This document shows, one piece after another, positions 1 to 7,054 of a stretch of 13,708 bases of DNA. The translations under genes and the position numbers were made by a program. Within the stretch, counting starts at the first letter, position 1; every line of letters starts with the position of its first letter. Below the pieces are notes generated by a model that ran no database searches, was not told the origin of the DNA, and saw only the letters and a program-made list of their open reading frames with translations. The stretch is from Fidelibacterota bacterium REDSEA-S14_B6. GTDB lineage: Bacteria; Fidelibacterota; Marinisomatia; Marinisomatales; S15-B10. The stretch covers positions 1-13,708 of the forward strand of contig LUOC01000039.1 of the NCBI GenBank assembly GCA_001626655.1, written 5' to 3'.

Positions 1-10
1 TTTCCAAACG

Positions 11-2032
11 ATGCTGATAGGTATAAAAATCAGAAAGGCAAATAAAAATTTTAAAACTTTATGGAGCCCCATCAAAAAAGTCTTTAAATCCGGATGGATC
101 ATGCCTTCCTACGGCCAGAACGCGGTTCAGGGAAGATACCTCCGGGGACTCGGTTACTTCTGGGCGGTAAACGATTACCTCAACAGCCGATTCACCCTCG
201 ATTTCTACGACAAAGAGGGGGTCGTCTTCCAGAGCGCCAACAACTATTTCCGGCGGTACAAGTACAGCGGAAGCTTCAGTTTCCGCTATAACAGAACGGT
301 CGCCGGTGGGGACATTGCCGAATTCTTCTCCAATCCCGGCGCCGTCCGATGGTCGGGATCGTGGAGCCACGCGCAAAAGCTGAGGGGCGATCAATCGCTG
401 AACATCAATGGACGGTACTACTCCGACAGCGCCTTTAACCAGAAACTGGGAATCCACCGGGACACGAGGCTCAACCAGAGCGCCGTCTCCAACGCCACCT
501 ATTCCAAGCGGTGGAAGAAGTGGAACGCCAGCGTCTCCGCCAACCTGTCGGAAACGAAAAACCTGATGGCGAAGAACAAGATCGATCCCCGGTCGATTTA
601 CTACGAAACACCCGCCGGCGAAGGGCAGCGGATCGTGGAGAGCACCAGCGTCCTCCCCACTCTCAATTTCAGGAAAGGCCAGACTGAACTGTTCGGCAGG
701 GGAGTCTACTTTTCTTACGGGAGTACGCTGAAGAACAGAGGGCAGGGATACCACGAATCTGAAATGGTTGACGATTCAACTTTTTCCTGGGGAGGGCGCA
801 AGAGCGAGTTCGACAACAGCTGGGTTCACAGCATGTCACTGTCCGGTTCCTCTCGGCTGTTCAAATATATCGCTGTCCGGCCGAGCCTCTCATTCCGTGA
901 GGAGTGGATTACAAGATCGTTCGCCGCCTCCGGTGCGGACACTCTCGGTCGCCCTCTCGACTCGCGGCAGGTGGACGGATTCAGGGCCCGCCACACCGGC
1001 AATCTCTCCGTGAGCGCGAATACAAAATTGTACGGCATTCTGCCGATTCGCGTCGGCAGCCTCAAGACGATCCGTCACACGGTTACGCCCTCCGTCGGTT
1101 TCAGCTACAGGCCCGATTTTTCCGATCAAGGTTTTGGATACGTCGAACAGATCGAAGACGAAGAAGGAAATCTCCACCCTTTCGATCCTTTCCGCGGGAC
1201 ACAGATCGGCGCCACCGCAGCCGGTGAGCAGAAAAATGTCAGCATCTCTGTCCGGAACCTCTTTCAGGCGAAGATGGGCGAGGGAGATGCAGAGAGGAAA
1301 ATTGATAACCTCCTCACCTGGAACATGAACACGAACTACAATCTTGCTGCAGAACGGCACAAGCTGGCGAAACTCCGCTCTACAATCCGTTCCGGTTGGA
1401 TGAAAAAGCTTAATCTCGATTTCTCCATGAGTCACGATTTTTATGACACCGAAGTGGAAAACGGAAAGGCGACGCGGCTCGAGACCATCAGGACGAACGA
1501 CTGGGGCCTCCCCATACCTCGCCTCACGAACGTCAATGCCGCCACCGGGTTTAACATCTCCGGAAAAAGGCTGGGATGGCGTGAACCGTCAGCGCCCGTG
1601 GATACAGTCGCATCAGACACTGCCGCCTTTGGCGACCTTATGAGCGGCGGCATCGGGCGTCCTGGCGCCGGCCCGAGAGGGGTGAACCAGGGCGATCTGT
1701 GGAACCTCAATGTCTCCCTTCGATATGCCGCCAACCGCCAGAATCCCCTCGATCCCCGAGATACGTTCTGGATGAATACGCGCCTCGGCGTAAACATTTC
1801 CAAGTCGTGGCGCATTCAGTACAACGCACGGTTTGACCTGATGGAGAGGGATCTGGTGAGCCACGACGTCAACATCTACCGCGACCTCCACTGCTGGGAG
1901 ATGAACTTTACGTGGACGCCCTCCGGCTTCGGCCGCGGTTTCTACCTGAGGGTCAATGTGAAATCGCCTACGCTCAGGGACCTTAAGTTCGAATCCCGGG
2001 GCGGTCGTTGGAGTGGGCCGGGCATCCCTTAA
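11..2032 (+). CDS. lptD: LptD-like outer-membrane barrel protein, C-terminal part
   Basis: This is probably the C-terminal barrel of an LptD-family protein, which inserts lipopolysaccharide into the outer leaflet of the outer membrane. The segment GWIMPSYG (residues 28-35), followed by YLRGLGYFWAVNDY, matches what I know of Bacteroidota/FCB LptD proteins. So do the alternating aromatic/polar strands and the C-terminal block from CWEMNFTWTPSGFGRGFYLR to LRDLKFESRGG. LptD proteins in these groups are usually 800-1000 residues; only 673 are here, and the frame is open from base 2, so the N-terminal periplasmic domain is missing. The first 18 or so residues do not look like LptD and lie in very AT-rich DNA (15 of 60 bases are G or C), so the ATG at 11 is probably not the true start. 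There is no C-terminal Phe. Family assignment is fairly sure; the 5' end is not. Confidence 0.75.
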   Translation: MLIGIKIRKANKNFKTLWSPIKKVFKSGWIMPSYGQNAVQGRYLRGLGYFWAVNDYLNSRFTLDFYDKEGVVFQSANNYFRRYKYSGSFSFRYNRTVAGGDIAEFFSNPGAVRWSGSWSHAQKLRGDQSLNINGRYYSDSAFNQKLGIHRDTRLNQSAVSNATYSKRWKKWNASVSANLSETKNLMAKNKIDPRSIYYETPAGEGQRIVESTSVLPTLNFRKGQTELFGRGVYFSYGSTLKNRGQGYHESEMVDDSTFSWGGRKSEFDNSWVHSMSLSGSSRLFKYIAVRPSLSFREEWITRSFAASGADTLGRPLDSRQVDGFRARHTGNLSVSANTKLYGILPIRVGSLKTIRHTVTPSVGFSYRPDFSDQGFGYVEQIEDEEGNLHPFDPFRGTQIGATAAGEQKNVSISVRNLFQAKMGEGDAERKIDNLLTWNMNTNYNLAAERHKLAKLRSTIRSGWMKKLNLDFSMSHDFYDTEVENGKATRLETIRTNDWGLPIPRLTNVNAATGFNISGKRLGWREPSAPVDTVASDTAAFGDLMSGGIGRPGAGPRGVNQGDLWNLNVSLRYAANRQNPLDPRDTFWMNTRLGVNISKSWRIQYNARFDLMERDLVSHDVNIYRDLHCWEMNFTWTPSGFGRGFYLRVNVKSPTLRDLKFESRGGRWSGPGIP

Positions 2033-2095
2033 ATCGATTGCATTTGGCGGCAATAGGGGCAAAATTGGGCTGAACTGTTTAGCTTCATCCCCGTT

Positions 2096-2716
2096 TTGAA
2101 ACGACTCTGGACCGCATCCCTCCTCGCCGCCGCACTCCTTCTTCCTCAAGCCGCCGACGCTCTGCACATCGGTGTTTCCGCACTGGTCGGCAGGACCGAT
2201 CATCAGCAGTATCGTGAACCGATCGGCGTTAGCATTCTACTGTTCAGGCCCATCAGTCCTAAACTCACCACCTTCCTCGAACTGAGCCACCGGCAGTTCC
2301 AGAACCGCTATTTCGGCGAAAGCGTTTCACGGCATGTTGCCACGTCCGTCCCCCCCGAAACTGTAGACAATTACTCCTCCAGCAGTGCGGCCACGCTTTG
2401 GGTGAAGAGTCACATCTACTCGTTCGGGAGAGGTGTAATCGCTCTGGCGGCCGGGACCGGCCCCGTTGCACTGGACGGAAATATCGCCGGGGTTGAGTCG
2501 GGAAGGGAAGTAGAATACAAGAGGGTAACCAAATTCAGCGGGAATCTCGCCGTCGGTGTGGAGGCATTAGTTTCTCACTCCTCCTCCACCTTCCTTAACT
2601 GTTATCTCCAATATCAGTTTCTTTCGTCCACAATCCGCGTCAGCAGCCTGCCCGACCCCTTCGCAACTGCGATTCGGGGCTTTGAAATTCGTTTGGGATT
2701 ATCCCATATCTTTTGA
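2096..2716 (+). CDS. Small exported protein, probable outer-membrane beta-barrel
   Basis: The family is not recognised. The 206-residue product starts with a clear Sec signal peptide: KR, a hydrophobic run (LWTASLLAAALLLP), then a likely cleavage site after ADA at about residues 20-22. The rest is rich in alternating hydrophobic and polar residues with Gly and aromatics. It ends in GFEIRLGLSHIF, a terminal strand with a last Phe, which is the usual recognition signal for the BAM machinery. I infer a small barrel of about 8 strands in the outer membrane. The start is TTG at 2096: the frame is open only from 2057, there is no ATG or GTG before the signal peptide, and no good Shine-Dalgarno is seen. 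It follows the lptD-like gene by 63 bases and precedes the zinc-ribbon gene by 34. Substrate or partner is unknown. Confidence 0.7.
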   Translation: MKRLWTASLLAAALLLPQAADALHIGVSALVGRTDHQQYREPIGVSILLFRPISPKLTTFLELSHRQFQNRYFGESVSRHVATSVPPETVDNYSSSSAATLWVKSHIYSFGRGVIALAAGTGPVALDGNIAGVESGREVEYKRVTKFSGNLAVGVEALVSHSSSTFLNCYLQYQFLSSTIRVSSLPDPFATAIRGFEIRLGLSHIF

Positions 2717-2750
2717 ACTTAAGCGCTACGAAAATGAGCTCCTGATCCAA

Positions 2751-3080
2751 ATGTTCTGCCCCGAATGCCAGTCCGAATACGAAAGCGGGATCACCCACTG
2801 CGAAGATTGTGCCGTTTTCCTCGTCGAGAGCTTGCCCGAGCTGTCAGGGATCAAATGGAAAGCAGTGAAGGAGTTTACCGGCTATATTCCCGCCGAAATG
2901 GCGAAGGGCGCCCTCGAGAAAAACAGCATCCCCGCTTTTATCAAAGGTGACTTCCTCTCCACTGCCTACGGGGCCAAGACGTGGGACGCCGCTGGCGGAA
3001 AAGCTGTCCTCTTTGTCCCCGAAGAGGAACTCGAGAGAGCTGCGTCTATTCTTGAAGAGATGACGGCGGACGAGCAGTGA
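2751..3080 (+). CDS. Zinc-ribbon protein with DUF2007-like domain
   Basis: This is a small, probably cytoplasmic protein of 109 residues. It opens with a zinc ribbon (C3, C6, C17, C20; CPEC and CEDC) and continues with a compact alpha/beta domain from about residue 34 to 104. The segment KAVKEFTGYIPAEMAKGALE, then a substrate-like loop, then VLFVPEEELERAASILEEM resembles the DUF2007 putative signal-transducing family, whose biochemical role is unknown. The frame is open back to 2682, but the ATG at 2751 places the zinc ribbon at the N-terminus and avoids overlap with the upstream gene, so I choose it. Its stop overlaps the hisS GTG start by four bases (GTGA), which implies translational coupling. 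The domain call rests on motif memory, not a profile search. Confidence 0.65.
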   Translation: MFCPECQSEYESGITHCEDCAVFLVESLPELSGIKWKAVKEFTGYIPAEMAKGALEKNSIPAFIKGDFLSTAYGAKTWDAAGGKAVLFVPEEELERAASILEEMTADEQ

Positions 3081-4333
3081 GCAAACCGTTCAGAGCGGTG
3101 AAGGGTACAAGGGATCTCCTCCCCAAGGACACCGTTCAGTGGCGGCGGCTCGAGGCGGTGATCCATGACACCATGAGAGCGTGGAGTTACGGTGAAATCC
3201 GGACGCCCGTTTTCGAATCGACTGAACTGTTCGCCAGAAGTGTCGGCGAAGAGAGCGACATCGTCTCCAAGCAGATGTACACCCTCTCAGACCAGAGCGA
3301 CAACAGTTTGACTCTCCGTCCCGAACTGACGGCGCCCACCATGCGTGCCTATATCCAGCACGACATGGCGAGGGACGGCGCCCTCACCAAACTTTACTAC
3401 ATGGACACGCTCTTCCGGCAGGAACGGCCTCAGGCGGGGAGGATGCGGCAGTTCAGCCAGTTCGGTGCCGAGGCCATCGGCTCGCCCCATCCTGAACAGG
3501 ACGCGGAGGTGATTTCACTGATTTGCGCCATCCTCGACCAACTGGGTGTCGACAATCTCGAGGTGGTAATCAACAGCATCGGATCCGCCGAATCACGGAA
3601 GAGATACCGGAGTGAACTTGTCAGCTTTCTCACGCCGCTGAAGGGACAGGTCTCGGAGACTAGTCAGCGGCGGCTCGAAACCAATCCACTGAGAATCCTC
3701 GACACCTCCGACGAAAAGGAACAGGCCCTCCTCGCTGACGCCCCCGATATACTGGAATTCCTGAACGAAGACGACTTGGGTCACTTCGAGGAACTTCAGA
3801 AAAGTCTTACTCAATTGGGCGTCGATTACAGGCGGGACAAGAGTTTGGTCCGCGGACTCGACTACTACACTCGGACTACCTTCGAGATCACCAGTCCGGA
3901 CGTGGGGGCCCAGAGCGCCCTATGCGGCGGCGGCCGATATGACGATCTCATTGCTCAACTGGGAGGCAAGCCGACGCCGGCTGTCGGCTTTGCTGCAGGC
4001 ATCGAGCGAATCTTGATGGCAGCGGCGGAGCAGAAAGAATCGTCTTCAGGAGGTGTCTCCGTTTATGTTGTAACGGCCAGTGACGGCGCCAGAGCGGCGG
4101 CGGCAAAGCTTGCCGACGATCTGCGACGGACCGGAATCACCGCATCGTTCGATACGCTGAGGCGAAGTGTTAAAGCACAACTGCGTGAAGCTAACCGCCT
4201 CTCCTCTAGCCACGCTGTTTTCCTCGGCGACGATGAACTGGCCAGTGGATCAGCTGAGGTGAAAGAACTGGACTCCGGCCGCCAATCGATGGTCGCCATC
4301 GAGGGAATTATCCCTCACTTTACGACAGGCTGA
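3077..4333 (+). CDS. hisS: Histidyl-tRNA synthetase (HisRS)
   Basis: This cytoplasmic class II enzyme joins histidine to tRNA-His using ATP. The 418 residues match the usual bacterial length (about 420). Visible landmarks are KGTRD at 9-13, the motif 2 region with FRQERPQAGRMRQFSQFG (113-130), the HisRS-specific histidine A motif LVRGLDYYTRT (257-267), CGGGRYDDLI (283-292) and motif 3 GFAAGIER (304-311). A C-terminal anticodon-binding domain runs from about 327 to the end. The start is GTG at 3077, overlapping the stop of the zinc-ribbon gene by four bases, with a weak GGCGGA Shine-Dalgarno six bases before it. No key residue looks missing. It is followed by an 89-base gap with a hairpin, possible promoter elements and then topA. 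Confidence 0.97.
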   Translation: MSKPFRAVKGTRDLLPKDTVQWRRLEAVIHDTMRAWSYGEIRTPVFESTELFARSVGEESDIVSKQMYTLSDQSDNSLTLRPELTAPTMRAYIQHDMARDGALTKLYYMDTLFRQERPQAGRMRQFSQFGAEAIGSPHPEQDAEVISLICAILDQLGVDNLEVVINSIGSAESRKRYRSELVSFLTPLKGQVSETSQRRLETNPLRILDTSDEKEQALLADAPDILEFLNEDDLGHFEELQKSLTQLGVDYRRDKSLVRGLDYYTRTTFEITSPDVGAQSALCGGGRYDDLIAQLGGKPTPAVGFAAGIERILMAAAEQKESSSGGVSVYVVTASDGARAAAAKLADDLRRTGITASFDTLRRSVKAQLREANRLSSSHAVFLGDDELASGSAEVKELDSGRQSMVAIEGIIPHFTTG

Positions 4334-4350
4334 CTCTCCGCTGAGTCGGC
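4329..4350 (+). terminator. Hairpin at the end of hisS
   Basis: Bases 4329-4336 pair with 4343-4350 (eight pairs including one G-U, six-base loop), and the hisS stop codon TGA (4331-4333) lies inside the stem. There is no T-run after it, so it is not a standard intrinsic terminator. It could slow or attenuate transcription, or protect the hisS 3' end. Confidence 0.3.
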
Positions 4351-4369
4351 GACCGTTCTATAATCGATG

Positions 4370-4397
4370 TTGACTTTGCTCCAGCCCGTCGTAATTT
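4370..4397 (+). promoter_or_regulatory. Possible topA promoter
   Basis: TTGACT (4370-4375) matches five of six bases of the sigma-70 -35 box. It is followed after 16 bases by TAATTT (4392-4397), a weak -10 match (three of six). Transcription would begin near 4404, about 19 bases before the topA ATG. The -10 overlaps the left arm of the 18-base palindrome. A perfect TATAAT lies at 4359-4364 but has no -35 partner at 15-18 bases. Confidence 0.3.
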
Positions 4398-4412
4398 TTC
4401 GCGCGCGAAAAA
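4395..4412. promoter_or_regulatory. Perfect 18-base palindrome upstream of topA
   Basis: The sequence TTTTTCGCGCGCGAAAAA is its own reverse complement: a (CG)4 core flanked by T5 and A5. It ends ten bases before the topA ATG and overlaps the putative -10. It has no loop, so it is a better candidate for a dimeric protein's operator, or for a supercoiling-sensitive site, than for an RNA hairpin. Alternating CG tracts can adopt Z-DNA under negative supercoiling; whether that happens here is conjecture. Confidence 0.45.
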
Positions 4413-4422
4413 GATATAGAAG

Positions 4423-5229
4423 ATGTCTGAATCACCACTAATCATCGTTGAGTCTCCCTCGAAAGCGAGGACCATCGAACGGTACCTCGGGGGCGAATTT
4501 CAAGTTCTGGCATGCAACGGACATGTGAAGGACCTCCCGGGAAAGAAGCTCGGCGTCGACCTCGAAAACAATTTTGCCGTTCAGTACGAGGTACTGCCTG
4601 ACAAGAAACAGGTACTCAAAAAACTGAAGCAGTCGGCCTCAAAAGCGCCGTCCGTATACATCGCCACAGACCCGGACCGTGAAGGCGAAGCCATCGCGTG
4701 GCACGTTGCCTCGGAACTGAACGGCAGTTCGGGAAAAGTGCTGCGCGTCCTTTTCAATGAGATCACTTCCGATGGCATCCGGAAGGGGATGGACGATCCG
4801 CGGGACGTCGACCGAAACCTTGTGAATGCTCAACAGGCCCGCCGAATCATTGACAGAATCGTCGGTTTTAAGGTGTCCGAATTCCTCTGGAAAGTCCTCT
4901 ACAGCGGACTGAGCGCCGGGCGTGTTCAGTCGGTGGCTCTCCGCCTCGTCTGCGAACGGCACGAGGAGATCGTTAAGTTCAAGCCGGAGGAGTACTGGAT
5001 TCTGGAAGTGGCGCTGAAAACGAAGAGCGGTGAACAGTTCATCGCCAAGCTGACAAGAACGGCCGGCGAAAAGGCTGAGCTAGGCAACGAGGCCGCCGTA
5101 AAGGAAATTCTGGCGAAACTTGAGGGCCCAGCGTCTCTACGAAGGTGTGGAGCTCGGCGGCGGCGAGCCGACGGGCCTCATCACTTACATGAGAACCGAC
5201 TCCACAAGGCTGGCGCCCGCCTCCGTTGA
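4423..5229 (+). CDS. topA: DNA topoisomerase I, N-terminal fragment (broken topA)
   Basis: This is the N-terminal part of type IA topoisomerase, which relaxes negative supercoils. The Toprim domain spans about residues 3-113, with IVESPSKA (8-15) and the acidic metal motif TDPDREGEA (82-90). The conserved segment LYSGLSAGRVQSVALRL (159-175) follows. Homology stops at ILAKLEG (residue 235, base 5127). The remaining 33 residues (rich in Arg, ending at a stop at 5229) are an out-of-frame reading of the continuation, which resumes in the +1-shifted frame at about 5126. A segment of roughly 40-45 residues, which in known TopA proteins holds the conserved PF(I/T)TSTLQQ stretch, is absent from every frame, so this is a deletion rather than a simple frameshift. 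The ATG at 4423 is well supported by the immediate IVESPSKA context; the Shine-Dalgarno is weak. Confidence 0.85.
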   Translation: MSESPLIIVESPSKARTIERYLGGEFQVLACNGHVKDLPGKKLGVDLENNFAVQYEVLPDKKQVLKKLKQSASKAPSVYIATDPDREGEAIAWHVASELNGSSGKVLRVLFNEITSDGIRKGMDDPRDVDRNLVNAQQARRIIDRIVGFKVSEFLWKVLYSGLSAGRVQSVALRLVCERHEEIVKFKPEEYWILEVALKTKSGEQFIAKLTRTAGEKAELGNEAAVKEILAKLEGPASLRRCGARRRRADGPHHLHENRLHKAGARLR

Positions 5230-6520
5230 CAGCGCCCGCACCTATATCTCGTCACAGTTCGGCGCGCAGTACCTGCCGGACGAACCTGTTGTCTACGGTC
5301 AGCAGAAGAAAAATGTTCAGGACGCCCACGAAGCGATCCGGCCCACCGACCCAAGCAGGACACCGGACAGGGTACAGCAGCACCTCGAGCCCGCCGAGTT
5401 CAAACTCTACGACCTCATCTGGCGCCGCTTCATCGCATCGCAGATGAAACCGTCCGTCCAAGACAGGACCACCATCAACATCAAGGCAGGCGATTCCGAG
5501 TTCAGGACGAGCGGCTCGGTGGTAAAGTTCGACGGCTTCCGGAAAGCGTACCCCGCTATGGACAAAAAAGAGGACCCCATCCTCCCATCGGACATTTCAG
5601 AGAATGATGTCCTGAAGAGGGATCAGTTCCTCCCCGAACAGCACTTTACGAAACCGCCCCCCTACTTCACTGAGAGTTCCCTTATCAAGGAGCTGGACAA
5701 GCTGGGGATCGGCAGACCCAGCACATTTGCCGAGACGCTGTCGAGACTGAACAAACGTCAGTATGTAACAAAGGAAAAACAGAAGCTGATCCCGACGGAG
5801 GCAGGCCTGACCGTCAATCAGGTGCTGACACAGAATCTCCCGGATATTTTCAACGTCGGTTTCACCGCTCAGATGGAGGAAGAGCTGGATCAGATCGAGT
5901 CCGGCGAGCAGGATTATATCGACGTACTGCACGATTTCTATGAGCCGTTTCGCACTTCCATGGAGTCCGTCGAGGAGCGGAGGGGAGAGATCAAGGAATC
6001 GCTCATGGAGAAGACTGACGAAAAGTGCGAAAAGTGCGGCGAGCCGATGGTCATCAAATGGAACCGCCGCGGCGAAAAGTTTCTCGCATGCTCCGGCTTT
6101 CCCGACTGCCGCAATGCGAAATCACTCGACGGTGATGCTGAGCCAGAGACAGTTGAGAAACCGTGTCCTGATTGCGGCGGCCAGCTTCAGATCAAGCGCG
6201 GGCGTTTCGGGAGATACATCGGCTGTGAGAAATATCCTGACTGCCGGCACAGCGAATCGATCGGCACCGGCGTAGCGTGCCCTCGTGACGACTGCGAAGG
6301 CGAACTGGTGGAAAAAACTAGCCGGAAAGGGAAAGTCTTTTTCGGGTGCAACCGTTACCCCGACTGTGACGAAGCAACTTGGAACAGGCCGATCCTTCAG
6401 CCGTGTGAGGCGTGTGAAAATCACTATATCGAGGAGCGAGTGAACAAAACTAAGGGGACTTTCCATATCTGCCCGAAGTGCAAGACCGAGGCTGAACTGG
6501 TTGAAGCTGTCGAAGAGTAG
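5120..6520 (+). CDS. topA: DNA topoisomerase I, C-terminal fragment (broken topA)
   Basis: This is the rest of topA, resuming at AQRLYEGVE. It carries the catalytic tyrosine in ITYMRTDST (Y23 of this reading, bases 5186-5188), the conserved DAHEAIRPTD (68-77) and LGIGRPSTFAETL (195-207). Four four-Cys zinc modules follow: C303/C306/C324/C330, C349/C352/C369/C375, C387/C392/C410/C416 and C429/C432/C451/C454. These C-terminal zinc ribbons are typical of bacterial TopA. TTG at 5120 is a formal start only; in an intact gene this would be continuous with the fragment starting at 4423. Residues kept from both pieces total about 700, so the whole protein would be near 740-750. The 3' end overlaps ccmH by 20 bases. 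As topA is normally essential, a sequencing, assembly or cloning deletion is more likely than a true pseudogene. Confidence 0.85.
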   Translation: MRAQRLYEGVELGGGEPTGLITYMRTDSTRLAPASVDSARTYISSQFGAQYLPDEPVVYGQQKKNVQDAHEAIRPTDPSRTPDRVQQHLEPAEFKLYDLIWRRFIASQMKPSVQDRTTINIKAGDSEFRTSGSVVKFDGFRKAYPAMDKKEDPILPSDISENDVLKRDQFLPEQHFTKPPPYFTESSLIKELDKLGIGRPSTFAETLSRLNKRQYVTKEKQKLIPTEAGLTVNQVLTQNLPDIFNVGFTAQMEEELDQIESGEQDYIDVLHDFYEPFRTSMESVEERRGEIKESLMEKTDEKCEKCGEPMVIKWNRRGEKFLACSGFPDCRNAKSLDGDAEPETVEKPCPDCGGQLQIKRGRFGRYIGCEKYPDCRHSESIGTGVACPRDDCEGELVEKTSRKGKVFFGCNRYPDCDEATWNRPILQPCEACENHYIEERVNKTKGTFHICPKCKTEAELVEAVEE

Positions 6521-6944
6521 CATTTTTCTTCCCCTTGTTCTGTTTCAGTTAGTTCTCAGCCAGTCCATCACGGATAGAGAACGGCTGATCTCTGAACTTG
6601 AAGGCGCGCTGATGGCGCCCTGCTGCTGGAGCGGAACGGTGGCCGACCACGGGAATCCAGATATGGAGAAGAAGATCAGGGAACTGGCGGAGGAAGGGAG
6701 ATCACAGGAAGAGATTGTAGACCACTTCGTCGGCATTTATGGAGAGAGAATCCTCGCTGTACCGGTAGCCCGCGGTTTCAATCTTATGGTATGGGTTGCG
6801 CCGGTCATCGTATTGGGCTTCGGAACGCTTGTCCTCGTCAACTACCTAAAGGTGCGGGGGAGGCCGGAAGAAGCGGTGACGCTCGATGACAATAAGGTCC
6901 CATACGATGATCTGATCGAAAAAGAACTGAAAGAGATGGAATGA
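6501..6944 (+). CDS. ccmH: Cytochrome c maturation protein, CcmH/CycL family
   Basis: CcmH proteins are membrane-anchored periplasmic thioredoxin-like partners that handle apocytochrome c cysteines before haem attachment. This 147-residue product has a signal peptide (hydrophobic run FLPLVLFQLVL, 9-19) and the region LMAPCCWSGTVADH (37-50) where the redox cysteines sit. The family helices follow (KKIRELAEEGRSQEEIVDHF, 57-76), then YGERILA, and a transmembrane helix at about 93-115. The cysteines are adjacent (C41, C42), not CxxC as in proteobacterial CcmH; similar APCCW forms exist elsewhere in the family as far as I recall. The start is TTG at 6501, inside the end of topA, with GAGG nine bases upstream; a later start would lose the signal peptide. 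No other ccm gene is in the window. Confidence 0.85.
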   Translation: MKLSKSSIFLPLVLFQLVLSQSITDRERLISELEGALMAPCCWSGTVADHGNPDMEKKIRELAEEGRSQEEIVDHFVGIYGERILAVPVARGFNLMVWVAPVIVLGFGTLVLVNYLKVRGRPEEAVTLDDNKVPYDDLIEKELKEME

Positions 6945-6945
6945 A

Positions 6946-6987
6946 GAGAGATGGGAGATGGGAGATGGGAGATGGTGGATGGATGGA
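6946..6987 (+). repeat. Heptamer tandem repeat, GGGAGAT type
   Basis: Six successive 7-base units begin two bases after the ccmH stop: GAGAGAT, three exact GGGAGAT (6953-6973), GGTGGAT and GGATGGA. The G-runs continue to 6994. Three GGG triplets and several GG pairs with short spacers could form a G-quadruplex in the mRNA or coding strand. The array lies between ccmH and the chosen glyS start, and shares its 7-base period with the array at 11908-11987. Confidence 0.75.
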
Positions 6988-7054
6988 ATGGTGGAAAACA
7001 GTCGGGTTGAAATCCGGTACTCAACTACTGCATTACTCGTCTGAAGATAAAGTG

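Noticed and set aside
59..754. Long minus-strand open frame opposite the lptD-like gene
   Set aside because: It lies antisense to a well-supported gene, has no recognisable domain, and such mirror frames are expected in GC-rich coding DNA. The same applies to 890-1435, 1441-1815, 1613-2203 and 8081-8746 on the minus strand and 12922-13467 on the plus strand.
2037..2054. Small inverted repeat ATTGC/GCAAT after the lptD-like stop
   Set aside because: Five pairs with an eight-base loop and no T-run; too weak to call a terminator.
2682..2750. Earlier start for the zinc-ribbon gene
   Set aside because: It would overlap the upstream barrel gene and add residues that are just that gene's 3' end in another frame; the ATG at 2751 gives a compact zinc-ribbon protein.
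4359..4364. Perfect TATAAT as the topA -10 box
   Set aside because: No -35-like hexamer or extended -10 TG lies at the right distance; kept only as a remark in the promoter entry.
5118..5230. Programmed ribosomal frameshift in topA
   Set aside because: There is no slippery heptamer at the junction, and shifting frame would still leave out about 40-45 conserved residues.
6941..7054. N-terminal extension of glyS starting at the ATGA overlap with ccmH
   Set aside because: The extra 38 residues are mainly translated heptamer repeat and do not resemble any GlyRS N-terminus; the protein starting at 7055 is complete.
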